Origin: Streptomyces paludis
GTDB lineage: Bacteria; Actinomycetota; Actinomycetes; Streptomycetales; Streptomycetaceae
Direction of reading: 5' to 3'
DNA length: 64,000 bases
NCBI RefSeq assembly: GCF_003344965.1
Contig: NZ_CP031194.1
Location: 5,704,001 to 5,768,000, forward strand
Shown: positions 9,719 through 19,412 of the stretch, piece after piece
Numbering within the stretch: position 1 is the stretch's first letter
Layout: each line of letters begins with the position of its first letter
Position numbers and translations under genes: made by a program
Notes under the pieces: generated by a model
Seen by the model: the letters and a program-made list of their open reading frames with translations, nothing else
Database searches by the model: none
Told to the model about the DNA's origin: nothing

Positions 9719-10843
9719 TCACTTTCGACGCTTGTAGAACGGCAGCGCCACGACCTCGTACGGCTCGTGCGTGCCCCGGATGTCCACGCCGACGCCCTTG
9801 GTGCCCGGCTCGGCGTACGCGGCGTCGACATACGCCATGGCGAGGGGCCGCCCCAGGGTCGGCGACGGGGCGCCGGAGGTGACCTCGCCCACGGTCACCC
9901 CGTCCGCGACCACCGGATACCCGGCGCGCGGGACCCGGCGGCCCTCCGCGATCAGGCCGACCAGCTTGCGCGGCGGGGCGCTCGCGGCGCGCTCGGCCGC
10001 CGCCGCCAGGGCCGTACGCCCGACGAAGTCGCCGCCGTTGGACGTCTTGCCGAACTTCACGACCCGGCCCAGGCCCGCGTCGAACGGGGTCAGCGCGGTG
10101 GACAGCTCGTTCCCGTACAGCGGCATCCCGGCCTCCAGCCGCAGGGTGTCCCGGCAGGACAGCCCGCACGGCACCAGGCCGACGCCCGCGCCGGCCTCGG
10201 TCAGCGCCTGCCAGAGCCGCTCCGCGTAGCGGGGCTCCACGAACAGCTCGAAGCCGTCCTCGCCCGTGTAGCCGGTGCGCGCGATGAGGGCCGGCACCCC
10301 GGCGACGGTGCCGGGCAGGCCCGCGTAGTACTTGAGCCCGTCCAGATCGGCGTCGGTCACCGCCTTCAGGATGCCGGGCGACTCCGGACCCTGGACGGCC
10401 AGCAGCGCGTACGCGTCGCGGTCGTCCCGTACATCCGCGTCGAACCCCTCCGAGCGGGCGCTCAGGGTGTCCAGCACGGTCCGGGCGTTGGAGGCGTTGG
10501 CGACGACCAGGTACTCGTCCGCGCCGAGGCGGTAGACGATCAGGTCGTCCAGGATTCCGCCGTCCTCGCGGCAGATCATGGTGTAGCGGGCGCGGCCGAC
10601 GGCGACGGCGCCGATGTCGCCGACCAGCGCGTAGTCGAGGAGGTCGGCGGCGGCCGGGCCCGTCACCGCGATCTCGCCCATGTGGGAGAGGTCGAAGAGT
10701 CCGGCGCGGTTACGGACGGCCTGGTGCTCGTCGCGCTCGCTGCCGTACCGCAGCGGCATGTCCCAGCCCGCGAAGTCGGTCATGGTCGCGCCCAGCGCGC
10801 GGTGTACGGCGTCGAGGGCGGTGAGTCGGGGGGCATGGCTCAT
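9719..10843 (-). CDS. gcvT: Glycine cleavage system T protein (aminomethyltransferase)
   Basis: Transfers the methylene group from H-protein-bound aminomethyl to tetrahydrofolate and releases ammonia. The protein is 374 aa. The N-terminus MSHAPRLTALDAVHR, the GWDMPLRYGSE strand and DLSHMGEIAVTGPAA are typical of GcvT. The ATG at 10843 is preferred over an upstream in-frame ATG because the family begins there. It lies directly below the glycine riboswitch, so it is the first gene of the regulated cluster. Confidence 0.96.
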   Translation of the reverse strand: MSHAPRLTALDAVHRALGATMTDFAGWDMPLRYGSERDEHQAVRNRAGLFDLSHMGEIAVTGPAAADLLDYALVGDIGAVAVGRARYTMICREDGGILDDLIVYRLGADEYLVVANASNARTVLDTLSARSEGFDADVRDDRDAYALLAVQGPESPGILKAVTDADLDGLKYYAGLPGTVAGVPALIARTGYTGEDGFELFVEPRYAERLWQALTEAGAGVGLVPCGLSCRDTLRLEAGMPLYGNELSTALTPFDAGLGRVVKFGKTSNGGDFVGRTALAAAAERAASAPPRKLVGLIAEGRRVPRAGYPVVADGVTVGEVTSGAPSPTLGRPLAMAYVDAAYAEPGTKGVGVDIRGTHEPYEVVALPFYKRRK

Positions 10844-10885
10844 CGGTGTGGCTCCCAGGGCATGACAGTGCTGACGGTCCTCCCC

Positions 10886-11098
10886 ATCTGTCATCGGAAC
10901 CTGAGAGGTTCACCACGGCCACCCGGCGGCGCGCTCGGCGCGGTCGGGAGAGGCCATGACTTGCACCTTGGGTGGAGCCGCGTGACGCGGCCCGCTTTTC
11001 AGATCTGCCTCATCCACGCGGTACGGGGCCTGAGAGATTCAAGGGAGGAACTTGCTCCTTCGGCGCCCGGCACACACAGTGACCGGGACTCTCCCGCG
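10886..11098 (-). promoter_or_regulatory. Tandem glycine riboswitch upstream of gcvT
   Basis: Read on the minus strand, aptamer 1 starts near 11098 with GGGAGAGTCCCGG. It then has the hallmark GCCGAAGGAGCAA, the GAATCTCTCAGGC strand and CCGCGTGGATGAGGCA. A second, more degenerate aptamer follows and ends with GTGAACCTCTCAGGTTCCGATGACAG at about 10886. Two aptamers in series before gcvT match the cooperative glycine riboswitch class. It ends about 40 bp before the gcvT start, so glycine probably switches on gcvT-gcvH-glyA and perhaps sdaA. The mechanism (termination or translation) is not clear by eye. Confidence 0.9.
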
Positions 11099-11288
11099 CG
11101 GATTCAAACGGCCGGTATGCAGTTGCGGGCACATCATCGCACGAGGGACGCCCGATCGGGGTGTCCGGGAGGTAACTCCTCCGACCGGGTGAACGGCTCG
11201 CCGGACGTTACCTTCTCTTTACGCTTCGTGGGCAAAAGTTCGTGCAGGGGACACCGGCCGCTGCGGCCGAGCTGACAGGGGGACGGCG

Positions 11289-11981
11289 ATGACGGCGCTG
11301 AGTACGGGACCGTACGCGCCCGTATGGCTGGAGCAGATTCCGGCCGTACGGGACTTACGCGGCCCGGGCGGGCATCCGCCGGGATCCCTGGTCTTCGCCG
11401 CCGGGGACGTCGTGGTCGTCTCCGGGCTGCCCGGCAGCGGCAAATCCACCCTGATCCGGCGCGCCGCCGGCGGCCGGGGCATCGACTCCCAGGACGTCAG
11501 GGACCGCTGGGCCGCCCTCGTCCCGCCCGGACTGCCGTACGCCGTCTACCGCCCGCTCGTCCGGATCGCGCACTACGCGGGCCTCTGGCGCGTGCTGCGC
11601 TCCGGCGCGAGCGCCGTCGTCCACGACTGCGGGACACAGAGCTGGGTCCGGGGGTGGCTGGCCCGTGAGACCCGGCGGCGTGGCCGGCTGCTCCATCTCC
11701 TCGTCCTCGACGTCACACCGGAGGTCGCCCGGGCCGGCCAGCGCGAGCGCGGACGCGGCGTCTCGCGGTACGCGTTCGCCCGGCACCGCCGCGCGGTCCG
11801 CCGGCTGCTCGCCGCCGCCGGGACGGGCCTGCCGCCGGTCGGCTGCTCCTCCGCCGTCCTGCTGGACCGGGAGTCCGCCGGGGCGCTGCGGGCGATCCTC
11901 TTCCCCGGTGTCCCCGGCATCGCGCTCCCCGCGCAGCCGGGGGCGCCGGTGGATGCCCCGGCGGTGGTCCACGGGCCGTGA
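11289..11981 (+). CDS. P-loop AAA-type ATPase/kinase of unknown role
   Basis: Protein of 230 aa with a clear Walker A motif, GLPGSGKST, near residue 45 and a small-molecule-kinase-like layout (SQDVRDRW after the P-loop, VVHDCGTQ strand, LLHLLVLDVTPEVA as a possible Walker B strand, and a basic lid RQRERGRGVSR). It reads outward from the riboswitch region. Similar Streptomyces proteins are called AAA family ATPases or zeta-like kinases; the substrate is unknown. No antitoxin-like partner is adjacent, so a toxin role is not supported. Confidence 0.75.
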   Translation: MTALSTGPYAPVWLEQIPAVRDLRGPGGHPPGSLVFAAGDVVVVSGLPGSGKSTLIRRAAGGRGIDSQDVRDRWAALVPPGLPYAVYRPLVRIAHYAGLWRVLRSGASAVVHDCGTQSWVRGWLARETRRRGRLLHLLVLDVTPEVARAGQRERGRGVSRYAFARHRRAVRRLLAAAGTGLPPVGCSSAVLLDRESAGALRAILFPGVPGIALPAQPGAPVDAPAVVHGP

Positions 11982-12036
11982 CGGCCCGTCCCAGGTCGTA
12001 AGGTGCTGCCGCAGGGTCAAGGGCGGAGGAATCACA

Positions 12037-12795
12037 GTGAACACAGCATGGCCGGGCAACGAGTTGGAAGAGGCGCTCGCCGCCTCGCTCGGGGTCGACG
12101 GAGCGGGCGCACGACTCATAGAGGTGCTCGGGCGCAGCGAGGTGTGGGTCCCGCTGCCCAACGGCGGCGGCCCCGAGAGCACTTCGCTCGATCTGCCCAC
12201 GATGGACATCGAGGGCGGCGCGTATGTCCCGGTGTTCAGCTCGGCGGCACAGTTCCGCCAGTGCGCCGGCGAGCACATGGCCTTCACCGTCGCCCCGGCC
12301 CGGGAATTCGCCCGCGGTCTGCCGCCGCAGCTCGGCGTGGTGGTCAACCCGGGCGGCCTGGTCGGCATGCCGCTGCCGCCGCTCGCCGTCGCCGAGCTGT
12401 GCCGGACGGGCCGCGGCCCGCTGGACGGCCCGCTGGACGGCCCGCTGGACGGCCCGCCGGTCGGTGGCCGGGTGCGGCTCTTCGAGCCGGACTGGCAGGA
12501 GGACCCGGTCGACTTCCTCGCCGCGGCGGCGGCCGAGTTCGAGACGACGGGCGTGGTCGTCTCCGCCCGGCGCACCCTCGCCAGCGTCGAGGGCGAGCCG
12601 CCGGTCCTCTTCATCGGCGTCCAGCTCTCGTCCTTCGAGGGCGACGGGCGCAATGTGCCGATGGACGCGCTCGGCCGCGCGCTCGGCCGGGTCCCGGTCG
12701 GCTGGCCGGTCAATCTCCTGCTGCTCGACATGGCCCAGGACCCCGTCGCCGACTGGCTGACCTCCCGGGTGCGCCCCTTCTACCAGCGCGGCTGA
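12037..12795 (+). CDS. SseB-like protein
   Basis: Protein of 252 aa related to the SseB N-/C-terminal domain family (enhanced serine sensitivity). It shows the fold's YVPVFSSAAQFRQ strand, GLVGMPLPPLAVAEL, and the C-terminal LLLLDMAQDPVADWL...RPFYQRG. GTG at 12037 follows GGAGGAATCACA, which fixes the start. A perfect three-fold 12-bp repeat at 12421-12456 encodes LDGP repeats between the two halves. It is followed by a second SseB-like gene; the molecular function is unknown. It lies near the riboswitch-controlled glycine/serine genes, which may or may not be meaningful. Confidence 0.8.
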   Translation: MNTAWPGNELEEALAASLGVDGAGARLIEVLGRSEVWVPLPNGGGPESTSLDLPTMDIEGGAYVPVFSSAAQFRQCAGEHMAFTVAPAREFARGLPPQLGVVVNPGGLVGMPLPPLAVAELCRTGRGPLDGPLDGPLDGPPVGGRVRLFEPDWQEDPVDFLAAAAAEFETTGVVVSARRTLASVEGEPPVLFIGVQLSSFEGDGRNVPMDALGRALGRVPVGWPVNLLLLDMAQDPVADWLTSRVRPFYQRG

Positions 12796-13052
12796 CCCGC
12801 GCCCCGGCGCGTACGGCACCCCCGCGGGCGTCGGCCGGCACCTCCGCGGGCTCCGGCCGGCACCCGCGCGATCCGCGGGAGTCCGCGCGGGTACGGTCCG
12901 CCGACACGGGTACGAGGGGAGGGGGACGGCCCGGGGCAGGACCCGAGCTTGGACGTAAGCCGGACCTAAGCCGGACCTAAGCAGGACCTAAGCTTGGTTC
13001 CGGCCGGGCCGCCGCACCGTGTGTCCGGAAAGTGCCCGGGGGAGCTGGGCGA

Positions 13053-13877
13053 ATGGTGGAACGACGAGGGGCGGGACCCAGAGTGAGCGCGTCAGGCACC
13101 GCGGCGGCCGGGCAGGTCGAGCACATGCTGCGCCAGGTGACGCCCGGACGGTACGACGCGTACGAGGCGCTGCTGCGGGCCCTCGCCGAGGACAGCGTCT
13201 GGATGCTGCTCTGGCACGGCGCGGCCGGTTCACCCGACGCGCAGTACGGCAACATGGAGGTCGACGGCCTCGGCTACGCCCCCTGTGTCACCTCCGCGCA
13301 GGAGCTGTCCGCCAGCGGCTGGACCCGCGCCCACGAGGTCGTCACGGGACATGACATCGCCCGCGCCCTCTACCCCGACCGCTGGGGAATCTGGCTGAAT
13401 CCGCATGCTCCCGGTGGCGGTGTCGGCATCCCCTGGCTCGATCTGCGCCGGATCGCCACCGGCCTCGACCGGATGCCCGCGGGACCCCTCCGGCTCTCCG
13501 AACCCGCCGTACCGCTCCCGCAGTTCTACGCCCTGCTCACGCAGAACGCGCACCGGACCGCGGCCGTCCGCTCGCTGCGCCGCACCTGGGTGCAGCCCGC
13601 GCTCGGCGCGCCGTATCTCGCGATCGGGCTCGATCTGTACGACACGAGCCCGGCCTCCGTCGAGTCCGTGCAGGCGATGATGCGCCAGTCGGTCACCGCC
13701 GTGCCGGACGGGCTGCCGGTCTCCACCGTCGCGATGTCGGACGAGTACGACCCGGTAACGATGTGGCTGCGCGCCAACTCCCGTCCGTTCTACGACCGTG
13801 AGGCCCACGCGGCGCCCGCGGCACCCGCCGGGGGACCCGGATACGGCTATCCGCCGCCCGGTCCGCGCGGCTACTGA
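13053..13877 (+). CDS. SseB-like protein, second copy
   Basis: Protein of 274 aa, probably a divergent relative of the preceding gene. It shares strands such as DSVWMLLWHG, YAPCVTSAQELSASG, WLNPHAPGGGVGIPW and the C-terminal DPVTMWLRANSRPFYDRE, matching the other protein's WLTSRVRPFYQRG ending. The tail is Ala/Gly/Pro-rich. ATG at 13053 follows GGGGAG by a good spacing; GTG at 13083 is an alternative. In the 257 bp before it are repeated aagccggacctaagc units (about 12955-12990). Confidence 0.78.
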   Translation: MVERRGAGPRVSASGTAAAGQVEHMLRQVTPGRYDAYEALLRALAEDSVWMLLWHGAAGSPDAQYGNMEVDGLGYAPCVTSAQELSASGWTRAHEVVTGHDIARALYPDRWGIWLNPHAPGGGVGIPWLDLRRIATGLDRMPAGPLRLSEPAVPLPQFYALLTQNAHRTAAVRSLRRTWVQPALGAPYLAIGLDLYDTSPASVESVQAMMRQSVTAVPDGLPVSTVAMSDEYDPVTMWLRANSRPFYDREAHAAPAAPAGGPGYGYPPPGPRGY

Positions 13878-14370
13878 CGCCCCGCCGGTCCGCGCGCCGA
13901 ACCATTGAAGGACCCTGGGGGGACCGCCGGGCGGTCTACGCGAGTTGACCGCGAAATAGGTCTGGACCTGCGGGCTTGCCGCTCCCGAACGCCTCCGGAG
14001 CGGGCTCGGCGGGCCCGCCGGATGTGTTGGTTGTCCAGTATCTGGGCACACTTGGGCGGTATGGCTGATACGGGCCGATTGGCGCACGCCCGTGTCCGCT
14101 GAGTCGAACAACACGTCCGGATAACGGTAACCCTCTTATCGCATCACGGTTGAGCAACCATTCCCAGTGGGGGGTGGCGGGTGATCGCGTCGTAGCTGAA
14201 GACTCCGTGCAGCAGGTGGCCTCGACACGTACTAGTGTGCGATGCGCTCAACGAAGCAGTCCCCCGAATCACACGGATCGGGGGACCACCATGTGACATC
14301 TGAAGTGAACGAGCCGCTACAGCGGCGGTCATGGGCCGGCCACCGTCGGCCGAGAGGGGTCTCCAGCGCA
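13878..14370. other. Long leader region before the peptide transporter
   Basis: About 490 bp without a convincing gene. Short open frames on both strands lack ribosome sites and codon bias. The stretch is less GC-rich than its neighbours between about 14030 and 14280 and carries TACTAG at 14230-14235, a plausible -10 element about 140 bp before the permease start. I infer a promoter and long leader for the transporter operon. Confidence 0.45.
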
Positions 14371-15369
14371 ATGACGGCACCTATCGAGACCACCGGGTCG
14401 GCGGCGCAGGCGCAGCCGGAAGCGGTGCTGGAGGGCGCCGGGGGCAAGCAGATCGAGGGCCGTTCGCTCGGCCGGATCGCGTGGACGCGTTTCAAACGCG
14501 ACAAAGTCGCGCTCACCGGCGCGGTGATCGTGCTGCTCCTGATCCTTGTCGCCGTCCTGTCCAAGCCGATCCAGGCGGTCTTCGGGCTCGACCCCAATGC
14601 CTTCAACCAGGACCTCGTCGACCCCCAGCTGCTCGCTCCCAAGGGCAGCTTCGGCGGCATCAGCTGGGACCACCCGCTCGGTGTCGAGCCGCAGACCGGA
14701 CGCGACATCCTGGCCCGCATCATCGAGGGCTCCTGGGTCTCCCTGGTCGTCGCGGCCGGTTCGACGATGCTCTCCGTCGTCATCGGCGTGGTGATGGGTG
14801 TGGTGGCCGGGTTCTACGGTGGCTGGGTCGACAGCGCGATCAGCCGCATGATGGACACCTTCCTCGCCTTCCCGCTGCTCCTCTTCGCGATCTCGATCTC
14901 GGCGTCGCTCCAGGGCAGCGCGTTCGGCCTCTCCGGGCTCTCGCTCCGGATCGCCGTACTGATCTTCGTCATCGGCTTCTTCAGCTGGCCGTACATCGGA
15001 CGCATCGTCCGCGCGCAGACACTCAGCCTGCGGGAACGGGAGTTCGTGGAGGCCGCCCGGTCGCTGGGCGCCCGCGGCCCGTTCATCCTGTTCCGGGAGC
15101 TGCTGCCGAACCTGATCGCGCCGATCCTCGTCTACGCGACGCTGCTGATCCCGACCAACATCCTCTTCGAGGCGTCCCTGAGCTTCCTGGGCGTCGGTAT
15201 CGCCCCGCCGCAGGCGTCGTGGGGCGGGATGCTGTCCACCGCGGTGGACCTCTACGAGGTCGACCCGATGTTCATGATCATTCCCGGCATGGCGATCTTC
15301 ATCACCGTGCTGGCCTTCAATCTGCTGGGGGACGGGCTGCGCGACGCACTCGACCCCCGTGGCAAGTAA
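14371..15369 (+). CDS. Peptide ABC transporter permease (DppC/OppC-like)
   Basis: Inner-membrane permease of 332 aa. A cytoplasmic N-terminus of about 45 residues leads into the OppC_N-type segment RIAWTRFKRDKVALTGAVIV, then five more membrane segments and the EAA loop REREFVEAARSLGARGPFI. ATG at 14371 is chosen because the conserved region starts shortly after; the frame is open back to 14242. It is the first gene of the order permease C, binding protein, permease B, ATPase D, ATPase F. Confidence 0.92.
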   Translation: MTAPIETTGSAAQAQPEAVLEGAGGKQIEGRSLGRIAWTRFKRDKVALTGAVIVLLLILVAVLSKPIQAVFGLDPNAFNQDLVDPQLLAPKGSFGGISWDHPLGVEPQTGRDILARIIEGSWVSLVVAAGSTMLSVVIGVVMGVVAGFYGGWVDSAISRMMDTFLAFPLLLFAISISASLQGSAFGLSGLSLRIAVLIFVIGFFSWPYIGRIVRAQTLSLREREFVEAARSLGARGPFILFRELLPNLIAPILVYATLLIPTNILFEASLSFLGVGIAPPQASWGGMLSTAVDLYEVDPMFMIIPGMAIFITVLAFNLLGDGLRDALDPRGK

Positions 15370-15411
15370 TCGCGGCGCAGCCGCACCGTCAATCGAGGGG
15401 GCTTTCCTCAG

Positions 15412-17178
15412 GTGAACAGCAGGAAGACAGCATCGGCGATCGCCGTCACGCTGGCGGTGGCGCTGGGCGCGACCGCTTGTGGCAACAGCGACAACAAGAG
15501 CGACGGCGACAAGAACGGCACGACCAGCACCGCGAAGGCCGACGCCGGTCTCAGCAGCATCGTCAACGCGAGCACCAAGAAGGGGGGGACGGTCACGTAC
15601 GAGCACTCCAGTGGCCCGGACTCCCTGGACCCGGGCAACACGTACTACGGCTGGGTGCAGAACTTCTCCCGCCTGTACGGCCGTTCGCTCGTCTCGTTCA
15701 ACCCGGCCCCCGGCAAGAAGGGTCTTGAGGTCGTCCCCGACCTGGCCACCTCGCTCGGCAAGGCCAGCGCGGACGCCAAGACCTGGACGTACACGCTCCG
15801 CAAGGGCGTCAAGTTCGAGGACGGCACCGAGGTCACCTCCAAGGACGTCAAGTACGCCATCGAGCGCTCCAACTTCGCGCCGGAGGCCCTGTCCAACGGC
15901 CCGACGTACTTCAAGTCGTACCTGGACGGTGGCGACAAGTACAAGGGTCCGTACAAGGACAAGTCCAAGGGCGGTCTCAAGTCCATCGAGACCCCGGACG
16001 ACTACACGATCACCTTCAAGCTGAACAAGCCGTTCGCGGACATGGACTACCTGGCCGCGTTCTCGCAGACCGCGCCGGTCCCGCAGAAGGCCGACAAGGG
16101 CGCCGAGTACGTCCAGAAGATCATCTCTTCCGGCCCGTACAAGTTCTCCGCGTACAGCGAGAGCCGCGGCGCGACCCTGGTCCGCAACCCCGAGTGGGAC
16201 GCGGCCACGGACCCGATCCGCAAGGCGCTGCCGGACAAGATCGAGCTGAAGTTCAACATCAACGCGACGACCGTTGACGATCACCTGCTCAACGACACGA
16301 TCACCGCGGACATCGCCGGTACCGGTCTCCAGTCGAAGACCCAGCCGAAGGTGCTCGTCAAGGCCGCCGAGAAGGCCAAGACGGACAACCCGTACGCGGG
16401 TGCCACCCAGTACCTGGCGATCAACGTCAACGTCGCGCCGTTCAACAAGCCCGACTGCCGCAAGGCCGTGCAGTACGCGGTGGACAAGGCCGGCATGGTC
16501 GACGCCATCGGCGGTGCGGTCAAGGGCGAGCCGGCCACCACGCTGATCCCGCCGTCGGTCGCCGGTTACAAGAAGTTCGACCTGTACCCGTCCGCCGGCA
16601 ACAAGGGTGACGCGGCCAAGTCGAAGGAAGCCCTCAAGGCGTGTGGCAAGCCGGACGGCTTCTCCACCGTGCTGACCGCGCGCACCGACCGTCCCGACGA
16701 GGTCCTCGCCGCCACGCAGCTCCAGGAGAGCCTGAAGAAGGTCGGCATCAACGCCGAGATCAAGACCTTCCCGGCCAGCAAGTACTTCACGGACTTCGCC
16801 GGTTCGCCGGAGTGGGTCCACAAGAACAAGGCCGGCCTCATGATGATGGCCTGGGGTGCCGACTGGCCGACCGGCTACGGCTTCCTCGACCAGATCGTGA
16901 ACGGTGCGGCGATCAAGCCGTCCGGTGGCACGAACCTGATGGAGCTGAACGACCCGAAGATCAACAAGGCGCTCACGGACGGCATCGGCACCATCGACGC
17001 CACCGAGCGCGGCAAGATCTGGGGTGACGTCGACGAGATGGTCGCCGAGAACGCCTCGGTCGTCCCGCTCTTCTACAAGAAGAACCTGCTCTACCGCCCG
17101 GACTCCGCGACCAACGTCACGGTGGCCGAGTCCTACCTCGGCATGTACGACTACGTGCTGATGAGTTCCTCGAAGTAA
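15412..17178 (+). CDS. Peptide ABC transporter substrate-binding lipoprotein
   Basis: Family-5 solute-binding protein (DppA/OppA type) of 588 aa, anchored outside the membrane. The N-terminal signal ends in the lipobox-like LGATACG with Cys near residue 24, followed by an Asn/Ser/Lys/Asp-rich linker. Family motifs include KKGGTVTYEHSSGPDSLDP, the LRKGVKFEDGTEVTSKDVKYAIER strand and SGPYKF. Codon use is stronger and more Lys-rich than in its neighbours, as often seen in abundant binding proteins. GTG start at 15412, 42 bp after the permease. Confidence 0.95.
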   Translation: MNSRKTASAIAVTLAVALGATACGNSDNKSDGDKNGTTSTAKADAGLSSIVNASTKKGGTVTYEHSSGPDSLDPGNTYYGWVQNFSRLYGRSLVSFNPAPGKKGLEVVPDLATSLGKASADAKTWTYTLRKGVKFEDGTEVTSKDVKYAIERSNFAPEALSNGPTYFKSYLDGGDKYKGPYKDKSKGGLKSIETPDDYTITFKLNKPFADMDYLAAFSQTAPVPQKADKGAEYVQKIISSGPYKFSAYSESRGATLVRNPEWDAATDPIRKALPDKIELKFNINATTVDDHLLNDTITADIAGTGLQSKTQPKVLVKAAEKAKTDNPYAGATQYLAINVNVAPFNKPDCRKAVQYAVDKAGMVDAIGGAVKGEPATTLIPPSVAGYKKFDLYPSAGNKGDAAKSKEALKACGKPDGFSTVLTARTDRPDEVLAATQLQESLKKVGINAEIKTFPASKYFTDFAGSPEWVHKNKAGLMMMAWGADWPTGYGFLDQIVNGAAIKPSGGTNLMELNDPKINKALTDGIGTIDATERGKIWGDVDEMVAENASVVPLFYKKNLLYRPDSATNVTVAESYLGMYDYVLMSSSK

Positions 17179-17204
17179 CCGAGGTTCTCGGCGTAAGCGG
17201 TACG

Positions 17205-17238
17205 CGGTGCGCGGTCGTCCTCGCACGGCCGCGCACCG
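17205..17238 (+). terminator. Hairpin between binding-protein and permease genes
   Basis: CGGTGCGCGG (17205-17214) pairs perfectly with CCGCGCACCG (17229-17238), 27 bp after the binding-protein stop. There is no T-run, so it is more likely an mRNA-stabilising or attenuating stem-loop that raises binding-protein expression over the downstream transport genes. Short repeats of tcgtNacacct follow it up to about 17282. Confidence 0.5.
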
Positions 17239-17370
17239 TCTCGTAACACCTCGTAGCACCTTCTGACATCTCGTCACACCTGTACATCAAGCAAGCACCC
17301 CCCGAAAGGCAGGTGAAGGCGCGGGGTCGTGCGGGCGTAATCCGCCCCTGGGACCCGGCGCCGCACGGCT

Positions 17371-18381
17371 GTGGCTGCGTACATCATCCGACGCGTCTTC
17401 GCCGCGGTGTTGCTGCTGCTGGTGGTCAGCGCAGTCACGTTCGCGATCTTCTTCCTGGTGCCCCGCCTCGGCGGGCAGACAACCGACTCCCTGGCCGCCC
17501 AGTACGTGGGCAAGGGCGCCGACCCCGACGCCATCGCCGCGATCAAGGCGAACCTCGGGCTCGACCAGCCCCTCTACCTCCAGTACTGGCACTTCATCAA
17601 GGCCATCGTGGTCGGCGCCGAGTACAACTTCGGCCCCAACCCCTCGGTCTGCAACGCGCCGTGCTTCGGCTACTCGTTCAAGACCCATGTCGAGGTCTGG
17701 CCCGAGATCGTCCAGCGCATCCCGGTGACCCTGTCGCTGGCCCTCGGCGCGGCGTTCCTCTGGGTCATCTCCGGTGTCGCGATCGGTGTGCTCTCCGCGC
17801 TCAAGCGGGGCTCGATCTTCGACCGCGTGGCCATGGCCGTCGCCCTGGCCGGTGTCTCCCTGCCGATGTTCTTCACTGGCCTGGCCGCCATGGCGCTGTT
17901 CGTCACGAACTGGCAGATCTGGCCGAGCATCAACTTCGTGCCGTTCTCCGAGAGTCCCGTTGAGTGGGCGTCGAACCTCATCCTTCCCTGGTGCACCCTC
18001 GCCTTCCTCTACTCGGCCCTCTACGCCCGGCTCACCCGAGCCGGAATGCTGGAGACCATGGGCGAGGACTACATCAGAACCGCGCGCGCCAAGGGCCTGC
18101 GGGAGCGCAAGGTGGTCGTACGGCACGGTCTGCGCGCCGCGCTGACCCCGCTCGTCACGATCTTCGGCATGGACTTCGGGCTGCTGCTCGGCGGCGCCGT
18201 CATCACTGAGAGCGTCTTCTCCTTCCAGGGCATGGGCAAGTACGCCATCACCGGCGTACAGAGCAGCGACCTGCCCATCGTGATGGGTGTGACGCTGGTG
18301 GCCGCCTTCTTCATCGTCTTCTGCAATCTGCTGGTGGACCTCGTGTACGCCGCGATCGACCCCCGGGTGAGGCTCTCATGA
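17371..18381 (+). CDS. Peptide ABC transporter permease (DppB/OppB-like)
   Basis: Permease of 336 aa with the typical opening [23 protein letters not shown], a large extracellular loop (to about residue 105), and the C-terminal EAA region [32 protein letters not shown] at 17371 is chosen to match the family N-terminus; no strong ribosome site is visible. The 192-bp gap before it holds the hairpin at 17205. It overlaps the next gene by four bases (ATGA). Confidence 0.92.
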   Translation: MAAYIIRRVFAAVLLLLVVSAVTFAIFFLVPRLGGQTTDSLAAQYVGKGADPDAIAAIKANLGLDQPLYLQYWHFIKAIVVGAEYNFGPNPSVCNAPCFGYSFKTHVEVWPEIVQRIPVTLSLALGAAFLWVISGVAIGVLSALKRGSIFDRVAMAVALAGVSLPMFFTGLAAMALFVTNWQIWPSINFVPFSESPVEWASNLILPWCTLAFLYSALYARLTRAGMLETMGEDYIRTARAKGLRERKVVVRHGLRAALTPLVTIFGMDFGLLLGGAVITESVFSFQGMGKYAITGVQSSDLPIVMGVTLVAAFFIVFCNLLVDLVYAAIDPRVRLS

Positions 18382-19412
18382 GCGACGCGAGCAAGAAGTT
18401 CCTCTCCGTACGGGACCTGCGCATCCACTTCGACACCGACGACGGCCTGGTCAAGTCCGTCGACGGGGTCAGCTTCGACCTCGAAGCGGGCAAGACCCTC
18501 GGTATCGTCGGCGAGTCCGGCTCGGGGAAGTCCGTGACCTCCCTGGGCATCATGGGGCTGCACAACTCCGAGCGGGCCCGGATCTCCGGCGAGATCTGGC
18601 TGGACGGCGAGGAGCTGATCGGCGCCGGCACGGAGCGGGTGCGCCAGCTGCGCGGCCACAAGATGGCGATGATCTTCCAGGACCCGCTGTCCGCCCTGCA
18701 CCCGTACTACAGCATCGGCGCGCAGATCGTGGAGGCGTACCGCGTCCACAACGCCGTCGACAAGAAGACGGCCAAGAAGCGCGCCGTCGAGATGCTCGAC
18801 CGGGTCGGCATCCCCGAGCCCGCGCGCCGCTACAACGACTACCCGCACCAGTTCTCCGGCGGGATGCGCCAGCGCGCGATGATCGCGATGTCGCTGGTCA
18901 ACAACCCCGAGCTGCTGATCGCGGACGAGCCGACGACCGCCCTGGACGTCACCGTCCAGGCGCAGATCCTCGACCTCATCCGCGACCTCCAGAAGGAGTT
19001 CCACTCGGCGGTCGTCATCATCACCCACGACCTGGGCGTCGTCGCCGAGATCGCGGACGAACTGCTGGTGATGTACGCCGGGCGCTGCATCGAGCGCGGC
19101 ACCTCCGAGAAGGTCTTCTACCAGCCGCAGCACCCGTACACCTGGGGCCTGCTCGGCTCGATGCCCCGGATCGACCGGGAGCAGACCGAGCGGCTCGTCC
19201 CGGTCAAGGGAACTCCGCCCAGCCTGATCAACGTCCCGTCCGGCTGCGCCTTCAACCCGCGCTGCCCGTACGCCGACGTACCCAAGGACAACCTCACCCG
19301 CACCGAGCGTCCCAATCTGCGGGAGATCACCGACGGGCACTTCTCCGCCTGCCACATGTCCAAGGCGGAGCGGGAAAAGATCTGGACCGAAGAGATTGCG
19401 CCGAAGCTGTGA
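18378..19412 (+). CDS. Peptide ABC transporter ATPase (DppD/OppD-like)
   Basis: Cytoplasmic ATPase of 344 aa. It has Walker A GESGSGKS near residue 47, the signature FSGGMRQR, Walker [15 protein letters not shown] and H-loop [10 protein letters not shown]. The C-terminal oligopeptide-type extension carries cysteines in [11 protein letters not shown] and FSACH, as in Fe-S-like OppD tails. It overlaps the upstream permease and the downstream ATPase by four bases each, showing tight coupling. Confidence 0.95.
   Translation: MSDASKKFLSVRDLRIHFDTDDGLVKSVDGVSFDLEAGKTLGIVGESGSGKSVTSLGIMGLHNSERARISGEIWLDGEELIGAGTERVRQLRGHKMAMIFQDPLSALHPYYSIGAQIVEAYRVHNAVDKKTAKKRAVEMLDRVGIPEPARRYNDYPHQFSGGMRQRAMIAMSLVNNPELLIADEPTTALDVTVQAQILDLIRDLQKEFHSAVVIITHDLGVVAEIADELLVMYAGRCIERGTSEKVFYQPQHPYTWGLLGSMPRIDREQTERLVPVKGTPPSLINVPSGCAFNPRCPYADVPKDNLTRTERPNLREITDGHFSACHMSKAEREKIWTEEIAPKL

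Noticed and set aside
13905..14240. Small genes in the transporter leader region
   Set aside because: Frames of 65-83 codons on both strands with no ribosome site or codon bias.
14329..17277. A 982-codon minus-strand frame opposite the peptide transporter
   Set aside because: Antisense to clear transporter genes, with no family features.
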